A DNA stretch of 64,000 nucleotides from Bilamarchaeum sp040758595. Its GTDB lineage: Archaea; Micrarchaeota; Micrarchaeia; Anstonellales; Bilamarchaeaceae. A program made the position numbers and the translations under genes. The stretch's first letter is position 1, and each line of letters opens with the position of its first letter. The stretch covers positions 1-64,000 of the forward strand of contig JBFLVJ010000002.1 in NCBI GenBank assembly GCA_040758595.1, in the 5' to 3' direction. Shown piece by piece: positions 50,873 to 59,448 of this stretch. A model generated the notes under the pieces. It saw nothing but the letters and a program-made list of their open reading frames with translations. It had not been told where the DNA came from and did not search any database.

Positions 50873-52386
50873 AACGTGACCTTCTGCTCCTTGATGCATT
50901 CCTTCAACCTCGCTTCGATATCCTCTATCTTTATCCTCTCCTGCTTGCCGTCGTTCCTGTATCTCAAGGTGACGGTGTTGTCCTTCAGCGTATCGTAATC
51001 TATGGTGAGCGCGTAGGGGATGCCTATCTCATCGGCCCTGGCGTATCTCCTGCCTATGCTTCCGCTCCCCCTGTACATCACATCGAGCCCCCTGCCCCTC
51101 AGCATGGATGTCACTTCCCGGGCCTTCTCTTCCATGCCGTCCTTGGTCATGAGCGGATAGACCGCCACGTGGTATGGCGCTATCACGGGCGGGAAATCGA
51201 ACCATTCCCATTCCTTTTGGGTTCCCTGTTTCCAGTTTCCTGTTTCGTCTTTCTCGTCCTTCTCCCTGAAGCAGTGCTCCAGGAGGCAGTAGAACAACCT
51301 GTCGACCCCCATCGAGACCTCGAACACGTGCGGGACGACCTTCTTCTTCTCGCTCTCGATGAACACGCTCATGTCGGTGCCGCTGTGCTTCGCGTGCTGG
51401 GAAAGGTCGAAGTCGGTGCGGTATGCGTTGCCGATGGTCTCTATGGTCCCGAAGGAGGTCTCCACCTCCATGTCTATGTTGCCCTTGGAATAGTGCGGTA
51501 TCTCGTTGGCATCCAGAACCCTGAACCACATCCTCTTCGGGTCTATCCCGACCATCCTGTAGAACTCCCATTCCTTGAGGAGGAAATAGGCCATTATCTC
51601 GTTGGAAGCGACCTTCTCGTCCGCGGTCTCCTTCCCGTTCATCTCCCGGAGCTCATCCTTTATCTTCATGGTCATCCTGCCGGATGCGACCTTGCCGAAC
51701 CCTTCGAATCCGGGCTCGGAGGGGTTGAAGAAATATTCCAGCTCCATCTGGGTGAACTCCCTCATCCTCACCAATCCCTTCCGTGGGGATATCTCGTTCC
51801 TGAAGCTACGGCCCACCTGGCCGACCGCCAGAGGGAGTTTCGTCCCGTGGTTCTTGAATATCCTCATGAATGATGTGAATATGCCCTGCGCGGTCTCGGG
51901 ACGGGCATATGCCGGGGTCCGCTCCCCGCCGATTCCGGTGGCGAACATCAGGTTGAACATGTGCGCTTTGCCGAAATCGCCCTTGCACTTGGGGCACTTG
52001 ATCCCTTTGGTTTCGATGACGTGGTCCAGCGTCTCGAGTCTCCCGTCCCACTTCTCTCCGTGCAGGTGGTAATGCTTCTCCTCGACCATGGTATCCGCCC
52101 GCACGCGCGTGTGGCACTGGGCGCACTCCACCACCGGGTCAGCGAAGCTCGATACGTGGCCGGATGCCACCAGCACAGGCTCCGGAGTGGTTATGCTCGT
52201 CTCCACCTCGTGGTAACCCTCGCTCTTGATGAACATCTCGCGCCAGAGGTTCTCTATCTTGCGCTTTATCAGGACGCCGACCGGGCCGTATTCGTAGAAT
52301 CCTCCGGTGCCGCCGTAGCACTCGTTGCTTGGGAAGAAGAATGACCTTTTGAGGGCTAACTCATAGATTTTGTCGTGGAGCTGCAT
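50869..52386 (-). CDS. glyS: Glycyl-tRNA synthetase
   Basis: A 505-residue class II synthetase of the archaeal/eukaryotic alpha2 type. Visible marks are SFFFPSNECYGGTGGFYEYGP (about 15-35), a zinc site CAQCHTRV...CPKCKGDFG, motif 2 region FRNEISPRKGLVRMREFTQME (about 190-212), motif 3 SMGVDRLFY (about 362) and the anticodon-binding C-terminal domain. Codons for about residues 379-391 (51214-51253) contain the GAAAC-type repeat and encode ETGNWKQGTQ, an insert like the tail of SecF. A TATA box about 25 nt upstream suggests a leaderless mRNA. Confidence 0.95.
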   Translation of the reverse strand: MQLHDKIYELALKRSFFFPSNECYGGTGGFYEYGPVGVLIKRKIENLWREMFIKSEGYHEVETSITTPEPVLVASGHVSSFADPVVECAQCHTRVRADTMVEEKHYHLHGEKWDGRLETLDHVIETKGIKCPKCKGDFGKAHMFNLMFATGIGGERTPAYARPETAQGIFTSFMRIFKNHGTKLPLAVGQVGRSFRNEISPRKGLVRMREFTQMELEYFFNPSEPGFEGFGKVASGRMTMKIKDELREMNGKETADEKVASNEIMAYFLLKEWEFYRMVGIDPKRMWFRVLDANEIPHYSKGNIDMEVETSFGTIETIGNAYRTDFDLSQHAKHSGTDMSVFIESEKKKVVPHVFEVSMGVDRLFYCLLEHCFREKDEKDETGNWKQGTQKEWEWFDFPPVIAPYHVAVYPLMTKDGMEEKAREVTSMLRGRGLDVMYRGSGSIGRRYARADEIGIPYALTIDYDTLKDNTVTLRYRNDGKQERIKIEDIEARLKECIKEQKVTL

Positions 52387-52440
52387 GGAGGCTATTCTGT
52401 ATGCTGGGTTTTAAATCGCTTTTTACGATAGTATATCGGT

Positions 52441-52878
52441 ATGCCAGTGCAGGCTTCCCAATCAGGCGTGGCAAGAAGGAATCCCGACCACTCGAGCGCG
52501 ATGGTTGCGCTCAGTGCGGCATCGGATGCGCTAGCCACGGCCAAGGGGCTATATGGGGAGCGGCGCTTCCAAGAGGCGTTCGAATCATCGCGCGATGCGA
52601 TACGCCTCGTATCGTCCGCGCTCATGTTCAGGGATGGCTGCATCTGCGGCACGTTCGGTTCGTCCCAGGCATATTTGCTGGAGCGATATCCCGGCATGTT
52701 CCCTCTGGAGGCGTGGAGGAGAATCGAGATGTTCCAGGATGATTATGGGAGCGGCCCGATGGCCGCCATCTCGCGCATTCTCGGCAAGGCCAGGACCGCA
52801 GGTGAGACCGAAGCCAATGAAGCCCTCAGAGCAGCCACGATGTTCGTGGATTCCGCACGCAATGAGTTGGTGTTATGA
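52441..52878 (+). CDS. HEPN-like helical protein
   Basis: A 145-residue all-alpha protein. The part A-L-S-A-A-S-D-A-L-A-T-A-K...RRFQEAFESSRDAIRLVSSAL resembles HEPN domains, but the catalytic R-x4-6-H is not seen. It is therefore more likely a helical partner protein than an RNase. The stop overlaps the next ATG (ATGA), so it is coupled to a lipoprotein gene. Assignment is tentative. Confidence 0.6.
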   Translation: MPVQASQSGVARRNPDHSSAMVALSAASDALATAKGLYGERRFQEAFESSRDAIRLVSSALMFRDGCICGTFGSSQAYLLERYPGMFPLEAWRRIEMFQDDYGSGPMAAISRILGKARTAGETEANEALRAATMFVDSARNELVL

Positions 52879-53537
52879 GATATCTAGCGCTATTGGCGAT
52901 CCTATTGCTCTCCTTCGGTTGCATCAGCCAGGGCGAGAGGACTATCTATGAGAATGCCAGCGAGCCAGCCTCCCCGTCCGAAGAGAGCGTCTCTGAGCCT
53001 GCGCCGGCCATCGAAGTCCCGGCTATCCACCAGGAGAGCCGCTACCAGGCCGGGGGCTTCAGCTTCGTCCATCCGGATGAGATGGAAACCGAGGATTCGA
53101 GAGGGCCGGGCAGCGGCATCTTCAGCGGCACCAACATGATATCGAGCGGCCAGACCGGCGAACTGCTCGTCGTGACCTATCTGAACGTATCAGCCGTCTA
53201 CGGCTCCAACCAGGACAAGATATACAAGGACGACCCGACGACGGCCGCATCAGGTTTCCTGGTGGCCGACATGGAGCAGGATCCCGTGGCCGGGCTGCTC
53301 AGCAGCGCATACGATGTCGGCGAGGTCTCCACATACGCCATCGCGCGGGACGGGGTGGTGGCGGACGTGCCGTTCAAGGTGAGGTTCGGCGACTCCAACA
53401 AGAGCTATTCTGGTTATGCGATGGACATGTACATCCCGGAGCGCTCGCTCCAGGCCAAGGTGCGCATCATCGCGCTCGATTCGGAGCAGGCAGAGTCGAT
53501 AAGGGCGGGGTTCCTGCTCAGCTTCAGGCTCGAATGA
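52875..53537 (+). CDS. Putative lipoprotein
   Basis: A 220-residue exported protein. The signal RYLALLAILLLSFGC ends in a lipobox-like Cys at 16. A Pro/Ser/Glu linker (about 25-50) leads to a beta-rich domain (about 55-220: RYQAGGFSFVHPDEM..., LLVVTYLNVS..., VPFKVRFGDS...). Such domains occur in DUF1795-like or PsbP-like proteins, but I cannot assign one. Coupled to the HEPN-like gene. Confidence 0.7.
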   Translation: MRYLALLAILLLSFGCISQGERTIYENASEPASPSEESVSEPAPAIEVPAIHQESRYQAGGFSFVHPDEMETEDSRGPGSGIFSGTNMISSGQTGELLVVTYLNVSAVYGSNQDKIYKDDPTTAASGFLVADMEQDPVAGLLSSAYDVGEVSTYAIARDGVVADVPFKVRFGDSNKSYSGYAMDMYIPERSLQAKVRIIALDSEQAESIRAGFLLSFRLE

Positions 53538-53541
53538 AACA

Positions 53542-54864
53542 TCACCACAGGAAGGTCGCGACGAGCGCCGAGATAGCGAGTCCGATCAGCGTAATCGGGA
53601 TGCCGACTTTGACCAGGTCCCACACGCTCAGCCTTCCCTGGTAGAATGCCATCGCGGTCGGAGGGGTGCCGGCGGGCGAGATGAAATTGAGCGAAGATGC
53701 GAGGCCTGCCAGGATTACCAGCTCCTCCATCCCCACGCTCAGGTCCTGCAGGGAGGCCACTATCGGCACTATGAGCGCGGCGGTCGATGTGTTGCTCATC
53801 CCGGCTGTTATCGCGCTGCCGAAAGCCAGGACGGCCAGATAGACCATGGATCCGGACTGCCCGGTTATCGCATCCGACAGCATCCCCCCTACGATGTCCG
53901 AGAGGCCGGATGAGCCGATTGCGCTCCCGAGAGCGATGCTGCCTCCCAAGAGCATCAGGACACCCCAGTCTATCCTGGAGATGCCATCTTTTTTCACGAG
54001 ATTGGAGGCATAGAGCAGGACGACAGCCAATATCGATGAGGCACCATCAGGGATCCTATGGATGGAAGATGTCATCCACAGCAGCACCGTGAATGCGCCT
54101 ATCGCCAGGGTGGCGGCCTGCTTCCCCGTCCACCCCCCCTTCGCGCTCTTGAAGACGACCTTCTTTATATCCGGCCTGTGGAGGTGCATTATCACGAGCC
54201 AGGAGCATGGTATCAGAAGGGCCACTATCGGCATCCCGTGGAGCGCCCAGTCCACGAAGGTGACCTCGAGCCCCTCCGCGGCCAGCTCGGCTGCCGCGAT
54301 GGCGTTTGGCGGAGTGCCCACCAGAGTTCCCATTCCCCCGATCGTTGCTGAGAATGCGACCGCAATCACTGCGGCTTTCCTGTATGCCGGGCCGGCTTTT
54401 TCCGAGGCGGGCACGGTGAAGAGGGCGACGGGGATCATTATGGCCGCAGTGGCGGTGTTGCTGATCCAGAGCGAGAGGAAAGCGGTCGCGACCATCATGC
54501 CGAGTATGAACCTGTCCGGGGCACCGCCGAACAGACCCATGAATAATGAGGCTATTTTCATGTCCACCCCATGATCCTGCATCGCGAGCGCGAGCACGAG
54601 CCCTCCGAAGAACAAGGCTATCGTCGGGTTGAAATACCCGGAGAACGCTTCTTCGGCGCTCAGCGCGCCGGAAACTATGAGAAGGAACGTCCCGAAAAGG
54701 GCTGTCACATGCAGAGGCAGAGCCTCGGTGAACCAGCAGGCGCCCATGAAGGCCGCGATCGAGAGCACCGCGTGCGCCTTCCAATCGAGCCCGATAGGAA
54801 GAGCCAGCAGGGCCACTGCTATCAGCGCAGAGACCAGCAGTCCAGGCAGCCTGACGTCCTCCAT
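53542..54864 (-). CDS. DASS-family (SLC13-like) anion transporter
   Basis: A 440-residue membrane protein with about eleven hydrophobic segments in two repeated halves. Each half contains the Ser-Asn-Thr signature of the divalent anion:sodium symporters, SNTATAAIMIP (about 130) and SNTSTAALIVP (about 355), plus GTPPNAIA (about 182) and SPAGTPPTAMAFYQG (about 399). It would import dicarboxylates, sulfate or phosphate-like anions with sodium. TTTTTAACC about 25 nt upstream of the start is a likely TATA box. Confidence 0.9.
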   Translation of the reverse strand: MEDVRLPGLLVSALIAVALLALPIGLDWKAHAVLSIAAFMGACWFTEALPLHVTALFGTFLLIVSGALSAEEAFSGYFNPTIALFFGGLVLALAMQDHGVDMKIASLFMGLFGGAPDRFILGMMVATAFLSLWISNTATAAIMIPVALFTVPASEKAGPAYRKAAVIAVAFSATIGGMGTLVGTPPNAIAAAELAAEGLEVTFVDWALHGMPIVALLIPCSWLVIMHLHRPDIKKVVFKSAKGGWTGKQAATLAIGAFTVLLWMTSSIHRIPDGASSILAVVLLYASNLVKKDGISRIDWGVLMLLGGSIALGSAIGSSGLSDIVGGMLSDAITGQSGSMVYLAVLAFGSAITAGMSNTSTAALIVPIVASLQDLSVGMEELVILAGLASSLNFISPAGTPPTAMAFYQGRLSVWDLVKVGIPITLIGLAISALVATFLW

Positions 54865-55009
54865 GGCCGGTAATCCATATTAAGGTTAAAAATCCGCATG
54901 CCCGGTAAGAATAGGGCGCCGTTCCCGCTCCACCCTTAAAGAGAGCGGGAAAGGGGTTATAAACCTCGCAAAAGAAATAAGCTAAGACGCATCTCCAGGT
55001 GCAACAATT

Positions 55010-57736
55010 ATGGATGTCGACAAGAACGCTCTTAGGAAACAGTTCGCCGCCGAATGGCAGAAGCACTACAAGCTGAAAGCGCTCATCGAGCGCGGTTTCA
55101 TGCGCCAGACCTGCTCCAAGTGCTCCCGCTCCTTCTGGGCCAAGGACAAGCGCGAGATGTGCGGGGACCCCTCATGCATCGGCTACCAGTTCATCGGCTC
55201 CACCCCTGTCAAGAAGAAGCTCGGCTATATCGACACCTGGAAGGCCATCGAGAAGTACTTCACCAAGAGCGGCCATGGCTATGTGAAGCCCTATCCGACA
55301 GTCGCGAGGTGGAGGGACGATCTGTATTTCACCATCGCTTCCATCAACGACTTCCAGCCCTATGTGGTCAACGGGGAGCTGGAGCCGCCATCCAACCCGC
55401 TCATCGTGCCCCAGCCATGCATACGGTTCAGCGACATCAGCAACGTCGGGGTCAGCGGCAGGCACTACACCAATTTCGTCATGATAGGCCAGCACGCCTT
55501 CAACACCAAGAAGACCGGCGACTTCTACTGGAAGGAGGAGGCGATGACGCATGATCTGAACTACCTCAAGGCGCTCGGCATTCCGGAGGAGGAGATAGTC
55601 TTCCAGGAGGATGTGTGGGCCGGAGGCGGCAACTTCGGTCCATGCATCGAGTATTTCTGCCGCGGCCTGGAGCTGGGCAACTGCGTGTTCATGCAGTATG
55701 AAGTTACGCCTGCCGGAAACAGGGAGCTGGAAACCAAGGTCATAGACATGGGAGCCGGCCTCAGCCGCCTCGCATGGATAACCTCCGGGGAGCCCACCAG
55801 CTACGAGGTGGTCTTCGGACCGGTCATAGAGAGGATGAAGAAGCAGACCGGCATCAGCATCGACAAGAAGCTTTTCCTGAAATACGCGAAGATATCGGGC
55901 AGCCTCAATGAGGACGAGGTGCCTGACCTGGAGAAGGAGAAGGAGCGTGTGGCATCCATGCTCGGGGTCACGAAGAAGGAGCTATTCGATACCCTGGAGC
56001 CTTTGCAGGCGCTCTACGCATCCGCGGACCATCTATGCACCGTGCTCTTCACGGTCACGGACGGCATGCTACCGAGCAACGCGGGCGGCGGCTACAACCT
56101 CCGCATGCTCCTGCGCCGCGTCTTCGGGTTCGAGGAGAAGTTCGGCTACTCGCTCGATTATGGCGAGATCGTCAAGGGCCACGCCGACTTCCTGGACTAC
56201 CTCTTCCCCCACCTCCATGCGGGCGTGGGCACCACCATCGACGTCGTGGAAGAGGAACTGAAGCGCTACAAGACGACCCGAGAGAAAGCGGGCAGTATCG
56301 TAGTCAACATCGTGAAGAAGGCCAAGCACACCGACCCCAAGGCCAGCAACAAGGAACGCGCAGGCGCCGGCCGCATATCCAAAGAGGACCTGTTCACGCT
56401 ATACAAGAGCCATGGCATCCCCCCGGAGGCGGTGGCAGAGGTGGCCGAGGAGAACGGAGTGGAAGTGGAGATGCCCGGCAACTTCTATGCCCTCGTCCGT
56501 GCCGGCGAAGGCGAGGAATCGTCGCCCGACAAGGGGCCGTCAGTCAAGCTTCTGTTCGCCGAGACCGCCACCCTCCCGAACACCAAGCCGCTCTATTACG
56601 GCACCGAGCAGAGCTTCAAGGCCAAGGTGACCGGGGTCGTGAATGGCAAGTATGTGGCGCTCGACCAGACCGCGTTCTATCCTGAGGGTGGAGGGCAGGC
56701 CGCGGACATCGGCTTCCTCGCAGGCGTGCGGGTGAAGCACACGCTCAAGCAGGCAGGCACCGTGCTCCACGAGGTGGAGGATGCCTCGGCGTTCAAGGCC
56801 GGCAAGACGGTCGAAGGTGTGGTGGATATCGTCCGCAGGAAGACCATTGCGAGGCACCACAGCGCGGCGCATCTGCTGAATGCCGCATGCAAATCGGTCC
56901 TCGGCCCGCACATCTGGCAGGGCGGATCCCACAAGGACGAGGAGAAGGCCCACCTGGACGTGACGCACTACAGGAAAATAACGAACGACGAAGTGGCAGC
57001 GATAGAGCACAAGGTCAACGAGTACATCATGGCAGACATGCCGATACAGACCCATGTGCTACCGCGCAACGTGGCAGAGGAGAAGTACGGATTCACGATC
57101 TACCAGGGGGGTGCGGTGCCGGGCAAGGAACTGCGCATCGTGAGCATGGGCGACGTGGACCACGAGGCCTGCGGAGGCACCCATGCCATGAACAGGAGCA
57201 CGGGCGAGCTCGGCCTCTTCAAGATAGTCAAGCGCGAGAGCGTGCAGGACGGCATCGAGCGCATAACCTACAAATGCGGGCATGTGGCCCTCTCCTACAT
57301 CCAGGAGAAGGAGCGCATGCTCCGCGATGCCTCTAATGTCTTCAGCGTCTCGGAGCCGGAACTGCTCCGCACTTCAGAGCGCTTCTTCAGCGAATGGAAG
57401 GCCCAGCGCAAGCGCATCGAGGCGCTCGAGGAATCGTTCGTCCGCGAGGAAGCCCGGGCTCTAGTAGAAGAGAGCGCAGGAAGGCCCATCATGAAGATGC
57501 TCGACCTGGACATCAGCGCATTGAGGAAGCTGGCCCTTGCTGTCGCCGAGAGCGACAAGGCAGCGGTCTGCCTGGTGAACAAGCAGGGCAACCTGGTCTG
57601 CGGTGCAGGCAAGAGCTCGGGCGCCAGCGCCAAAGAGATGCTGCAGAAGGTCATCTCAAAACTAGGCGGAACGGGCGGCGGCAGCGACCGCATCGCCCAG
57701 GGCAAGGCCGAGAAGCCGGGCGTCGTGGATATCTAA
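55010..57736 (+). CDS. alaS: Alanyl-tRNA synthetase
   Basis: A 908-residue archaeal AlaRS. The N-terminal archaeal extension with CSKCSRSFW...CGDPSC (about 35-56), the class II core (RFSDISNVGVSGRHYTNF near 142, WAGGGNFGPCIEYFCRG near 203), the editing domain (YPEGGGQAADIG, HHSAAHLLNAA, ACGGTHAMN) and the C-Ala domain are all present. It charges the two tRNA-Ala genes found in this window. A TATA-like GGTTATAAAC at 54956 and AGGTG at 54997 control it. It ends with a 4-nt convergent overlap with pgiA. Confidence 0.95.
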   Translation: MDVDKNALRKQFAAEWQKHYKLKALIERGFMRQTCSKCSRSFWAKDKREMCGDPSCIGYQFIGSTPVKKKLGYIDTWKAIEKYFTKSGHGYVKPYPTVARWRDDLYFTIASINDFQPYVVNGELEPPSNPLIVPQPCIRFSDISNVGVSGRHYTNFVMIGQHAFNTKKTGDFYWKEEAMTHDLNYLKALGIPEEEIVFQEDVWAGGGNFGPCIEYFCRGLELGNCVFMQYEVTPAGNRELETKVIDMGAGLSRLAWITSGEPTSYEVVFGPVIERMKKQTGISIDKKLFLKYAKISGSLNEDEVPDLEKEKERVASMLGVTKKELFDTLEPLQALYASADHLCTVLFTVTDGMLPSNAGGGYNLRMLLRRVFGFEEKFGYSLDYGEIVKGHADFLDYLFPHLHAGVGTTIDVVEEELKRYKTTREKAGSIVVNIVKKAKHTDPKASNKERAGAGRISKEDLFTLYKSHGIPPEAVAEVAEENGVEVEMPGNFYALVRAGEGEESSPDKGPSVKLLFAETATLPNTKPLYYGTEQSFKAKVTGVVNGKYVALDQTAFYPEGGGQAADIGFLAGVRVKHTLKQAGTVLHEVEDASAFKAGKTVEGVVDIVRRKTIARHHSAAHLLNAACKSVLGPHIWQGGSHKDEEKAHLDVTHYRKITNDEVAAIEHKVNEYIMADMPIQTHVLPRNVAEEKYGFTIYQGGAVPGKELRIVSMGDVDHEACGGTHAMNRSTGELGLFKIVKRESVQDGIERITYKCGHVALSYIQEKERMLRDASNVFSVSEPELLRTSERFFSEWKAQRKRIEALEESFVREEARALVEESAGRPIMKMLDLDISALRKLALAVAESDKAAVCLVNKQGNLVCGAGKSSGASAKEMLQKVISKLGGTGGGSDRIAQGKAEKPGVVDI

Positions 57737-58452
57737 GCCTTGCTCAACAAGCCCGGCTTCTTGAGGAACTCGAACCGTCTCGGATCCGCATAGAACTCGG
57801 CCAGGATGTCCTTGCTGGAGAATCCGTAGCTTTCGTTTATCTTGGCCGCTGAGAGCTGCTTGTTCTCGTGCACCACGTAGTTGGTGTTCTGGGTCATCTG
57901 CCCTTCCTTCAGGTAATAGAATGCCGCGCCCTGGTTCTCTTCATACTCCTTGTAGAGCGATTCGAATCCCTCATAGACCAGGTTGGCGAGCACCAGGGTG
58001 TTCTCCCCCCTGTTGATGGAGACGTGGCCCCACTCGGGCGGTATCAGTATGACCTCGCCTTCCTTGGCCGCGACTATCATGGTGTCCACGCTGCCGTTCC
58101 GGTTCCGTTTCTGCATGATGAATTCGGCATTGCCCCTCACCACCTGGTAGACCTCGGGGTATGCCGGACCATCTTCGCTACCGGGATGGTAATGGCCGAA
58201 AGTCTTTACGTATTCGTCACCTATTATCCTCGCCGGGATCACGGTGATGTCGAACCTGATGCCTTCGCGCTTGAAGACGTCCCTGAACATGTAATAGAGC
58301 GGCACGTCCGCCGCCTCGTCATGGTACTGCCTCAGGACCTTCCTCATCTGGCCCATGGTCCTGATGGATTTCGGGTGCTTCCCCTCGTTGACGAACAGGT
58401 CCGTCCCCGCAAGCTCTATGCGGAGCGGCTTCTCATAAAGGACCGCGTCCAT
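57733..58452 (-). CDS. pgiA: Cupin-type glucose-6-phosphate isomerase
   Basis: A 239-residue archaeal cupin PGI, interconverting glucose 6-phosphate and fructose 6-phosphate. The family signature TFGHYHPGSEDGPAYPEVYQV (about 84-104) has the metal-binding His-x-His and Glu, with a further His in PPEWGHVSIN (about 139). GGGGTGG lies before the ATG. Its start overlaps the end of the upstream 135-residue gene by 20 nt. Confidence 0.92.
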   Translation of the reverse strand: MDAVLYEKPLRIELAGTDLFVNEGKHPKSIRTMGQMRKVLRQYHDEAADVPLYYMFRDVFKREGIRFDITVIPARIIGDEYVKTFGHYHPGSEDGPAYPEVYQVVRGNAEFIMQKRNRNGSVDTMIVAAKEGEVILIPPEWGHVSINRGENTLVLANLVYEGFESLYKEYEENQGAAFYYLKEGQMTQNTNYVVHENKQLSAAKINESYGFSSKDILAEFYADPRRFEFLKKPGLLSKA

Positions 58453-58840
58453 TTTCTACCACCCCTTTCATCTTGTTGAACTCAGCCAATGTGGCGAGCG
58501 GTTTCTTGACGATGAGCTTTTGCTTCTCGAATTTATAAAACAGCAGCTTCAGGAAAGTGAGCAGCTCGCGGTTCTTGACGCCCTGCCTGTCATAGTCCTT
58601 CTGCAGGCCCTGTATGGTCTTGAAGGAACCTATGAAGAAAGAGAGGTCCAGGGTGCTCTGTCCGTTCCAGCCCCTTATCTTCTCGTATATGAGCAGCCTC
58701 GCGATGCCCAGCCGCGCGCGTAGCCGTTTCGATTCAGCATCATCCCCCTCGATGCCGCTTTCGATGGTCTTCAAAGCATATGCCAGCTCCTGCCAATCCG
58801 CCTGGACAAGGCTATCGCTTATGCTGATTGGGCTAGACAT
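58433..58840 (-). CDS. Unknown helical protein upstream of pgiA
   Basis: A 135-residue alpha-helical protein with no signal or membrane segment. I start it at ATG 58840, 29 nt from GTTAAAATG; the frame opens nine codons earlier. Its end overlaps the pgiA start by 20 nt, so it is co-expressed with a glycolytic enzyme. Family unknown. Confidence 0.7.
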   Translation of the reverse strand: MSSPISISDSLVQADWQELAYALKTIESGIEGDDAESKRLRARLGIARLLIYEKIRGWNGQSTLDLSFFIGSFKTIQGLQKDYDRQGVKNRELLTFLKLLFYKFEKQKLIVKKPLATLAEFNKMKGVVENGRGPL

Positions 58841-59239
58841 TCGGTTAGGACTTATGGTGGTAAGCATTTTAACTCCAATACTCCGGTCATAACGGTATCC
58901 GCCGGTGGTTTCCTGTTTCCGGTCTTGGGTTGTGGCACGAGACCGGGAACCCTGAACCGGAAACCCATAAGCAAAACAGTTATTTTTGAAGAGAGATAGA
59001 TAATAGCCCGAGCGGATCGAAGCCCGGCCTTTTTATGTTCGGAACCCTATCTCCGGCCAAAAAGGCCAGGCGTGCCCCAAAAACCAGTCCTTCGGAACAG
59101 AAGAAACGCAGGGATGAGCGTCTCCCCCTTCGGTTTTCTCTACGTTTCTGATTCCTCCCGTCCATTGACAATCGGGACTGGAAACCCAAGACCGGAAACC
59201 ACCTAAGCGAAACCGTGATTTTTGAAGAAAAGCAGGATA
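58841..59239. other. Intergenic region with GAAAC-type repeats and a partly duplicated tRNA end
   Basis: No protein gene is supported. GAAAC-type units lie at about 58905-58968 and 59172-59214. The block 58945-59030 resembles 59174-59265 in order: repeat units, TTTTTGAAG, then a tRNA-Gln-like 3' end. The stretch 59041-59170 holds short GGCC hairpins only. Confidence 0.6.
59003..59028 (-). pseudogene. Truncated tRNA-Gln-like 3' end
   Basis: TAGCCCGAGCGGATCGAAG matches the 3' acceptor and T arm of the real gene (TAGCCCCGAGCGGATTCGAA) with two single-base deletions. The rest of a tRNA is missing. It is probably a decayed copy from a local duplication. Confidence 0.55.
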
Positions 59240-59385
59240 TAGCCCCGAGCGGATTCGAACCGCTGTCAAGAGATGTCCCGGGCCCTTTGGTTTCCTCATG
59301 GTTTTCCCCGGGCGTTTGCCCGAAGAAAGGTTGAGGCCAAAAGGCCGCCAGAGTCTCCTATCCTTGACCGCTAGACGACGGGGCT
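59240..59385 (-). tRNA. tRNA-Gln(CUG) with intron
   Basis: Acceptor AGCCCCG (59385-59379) pairs with CGGGGCT, A73 at 59240. D arm GTCT/GGAT, anticodon stem GGAGA/TCTCT, loop CTCTGGA and T arm AGCGG-TTCGAAT-CCGCT are complete. A 73-nt intron (59347-59275) lies after position 37, the usual site; it is GC-rich with GGCC and CCCGG hairpins. Mature length 73 nt. Glu is excluded by the loop reading CUG. Confidence 0.85.
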
Positions 59386-59448
59386 AGAAGTCGTGGAGTG
59401 AGTTTGCTCGGAAAAGAATAAAAACCAAATTAATTGTTTCCGCCCCTA

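Noticed and set aside
54056..55066. 336-codon minus-strand frame
   Set aside because: Overlaps the transporter gene in another frame and reads through its promoter; no family features.
59240..59385. Reading the tRNA as tRNA-Glu
   Set aside because: The acceptor resembles Glu, but the seven-base loop reads CTCTGGA with anticodon CUG and all stems pair only in that register.
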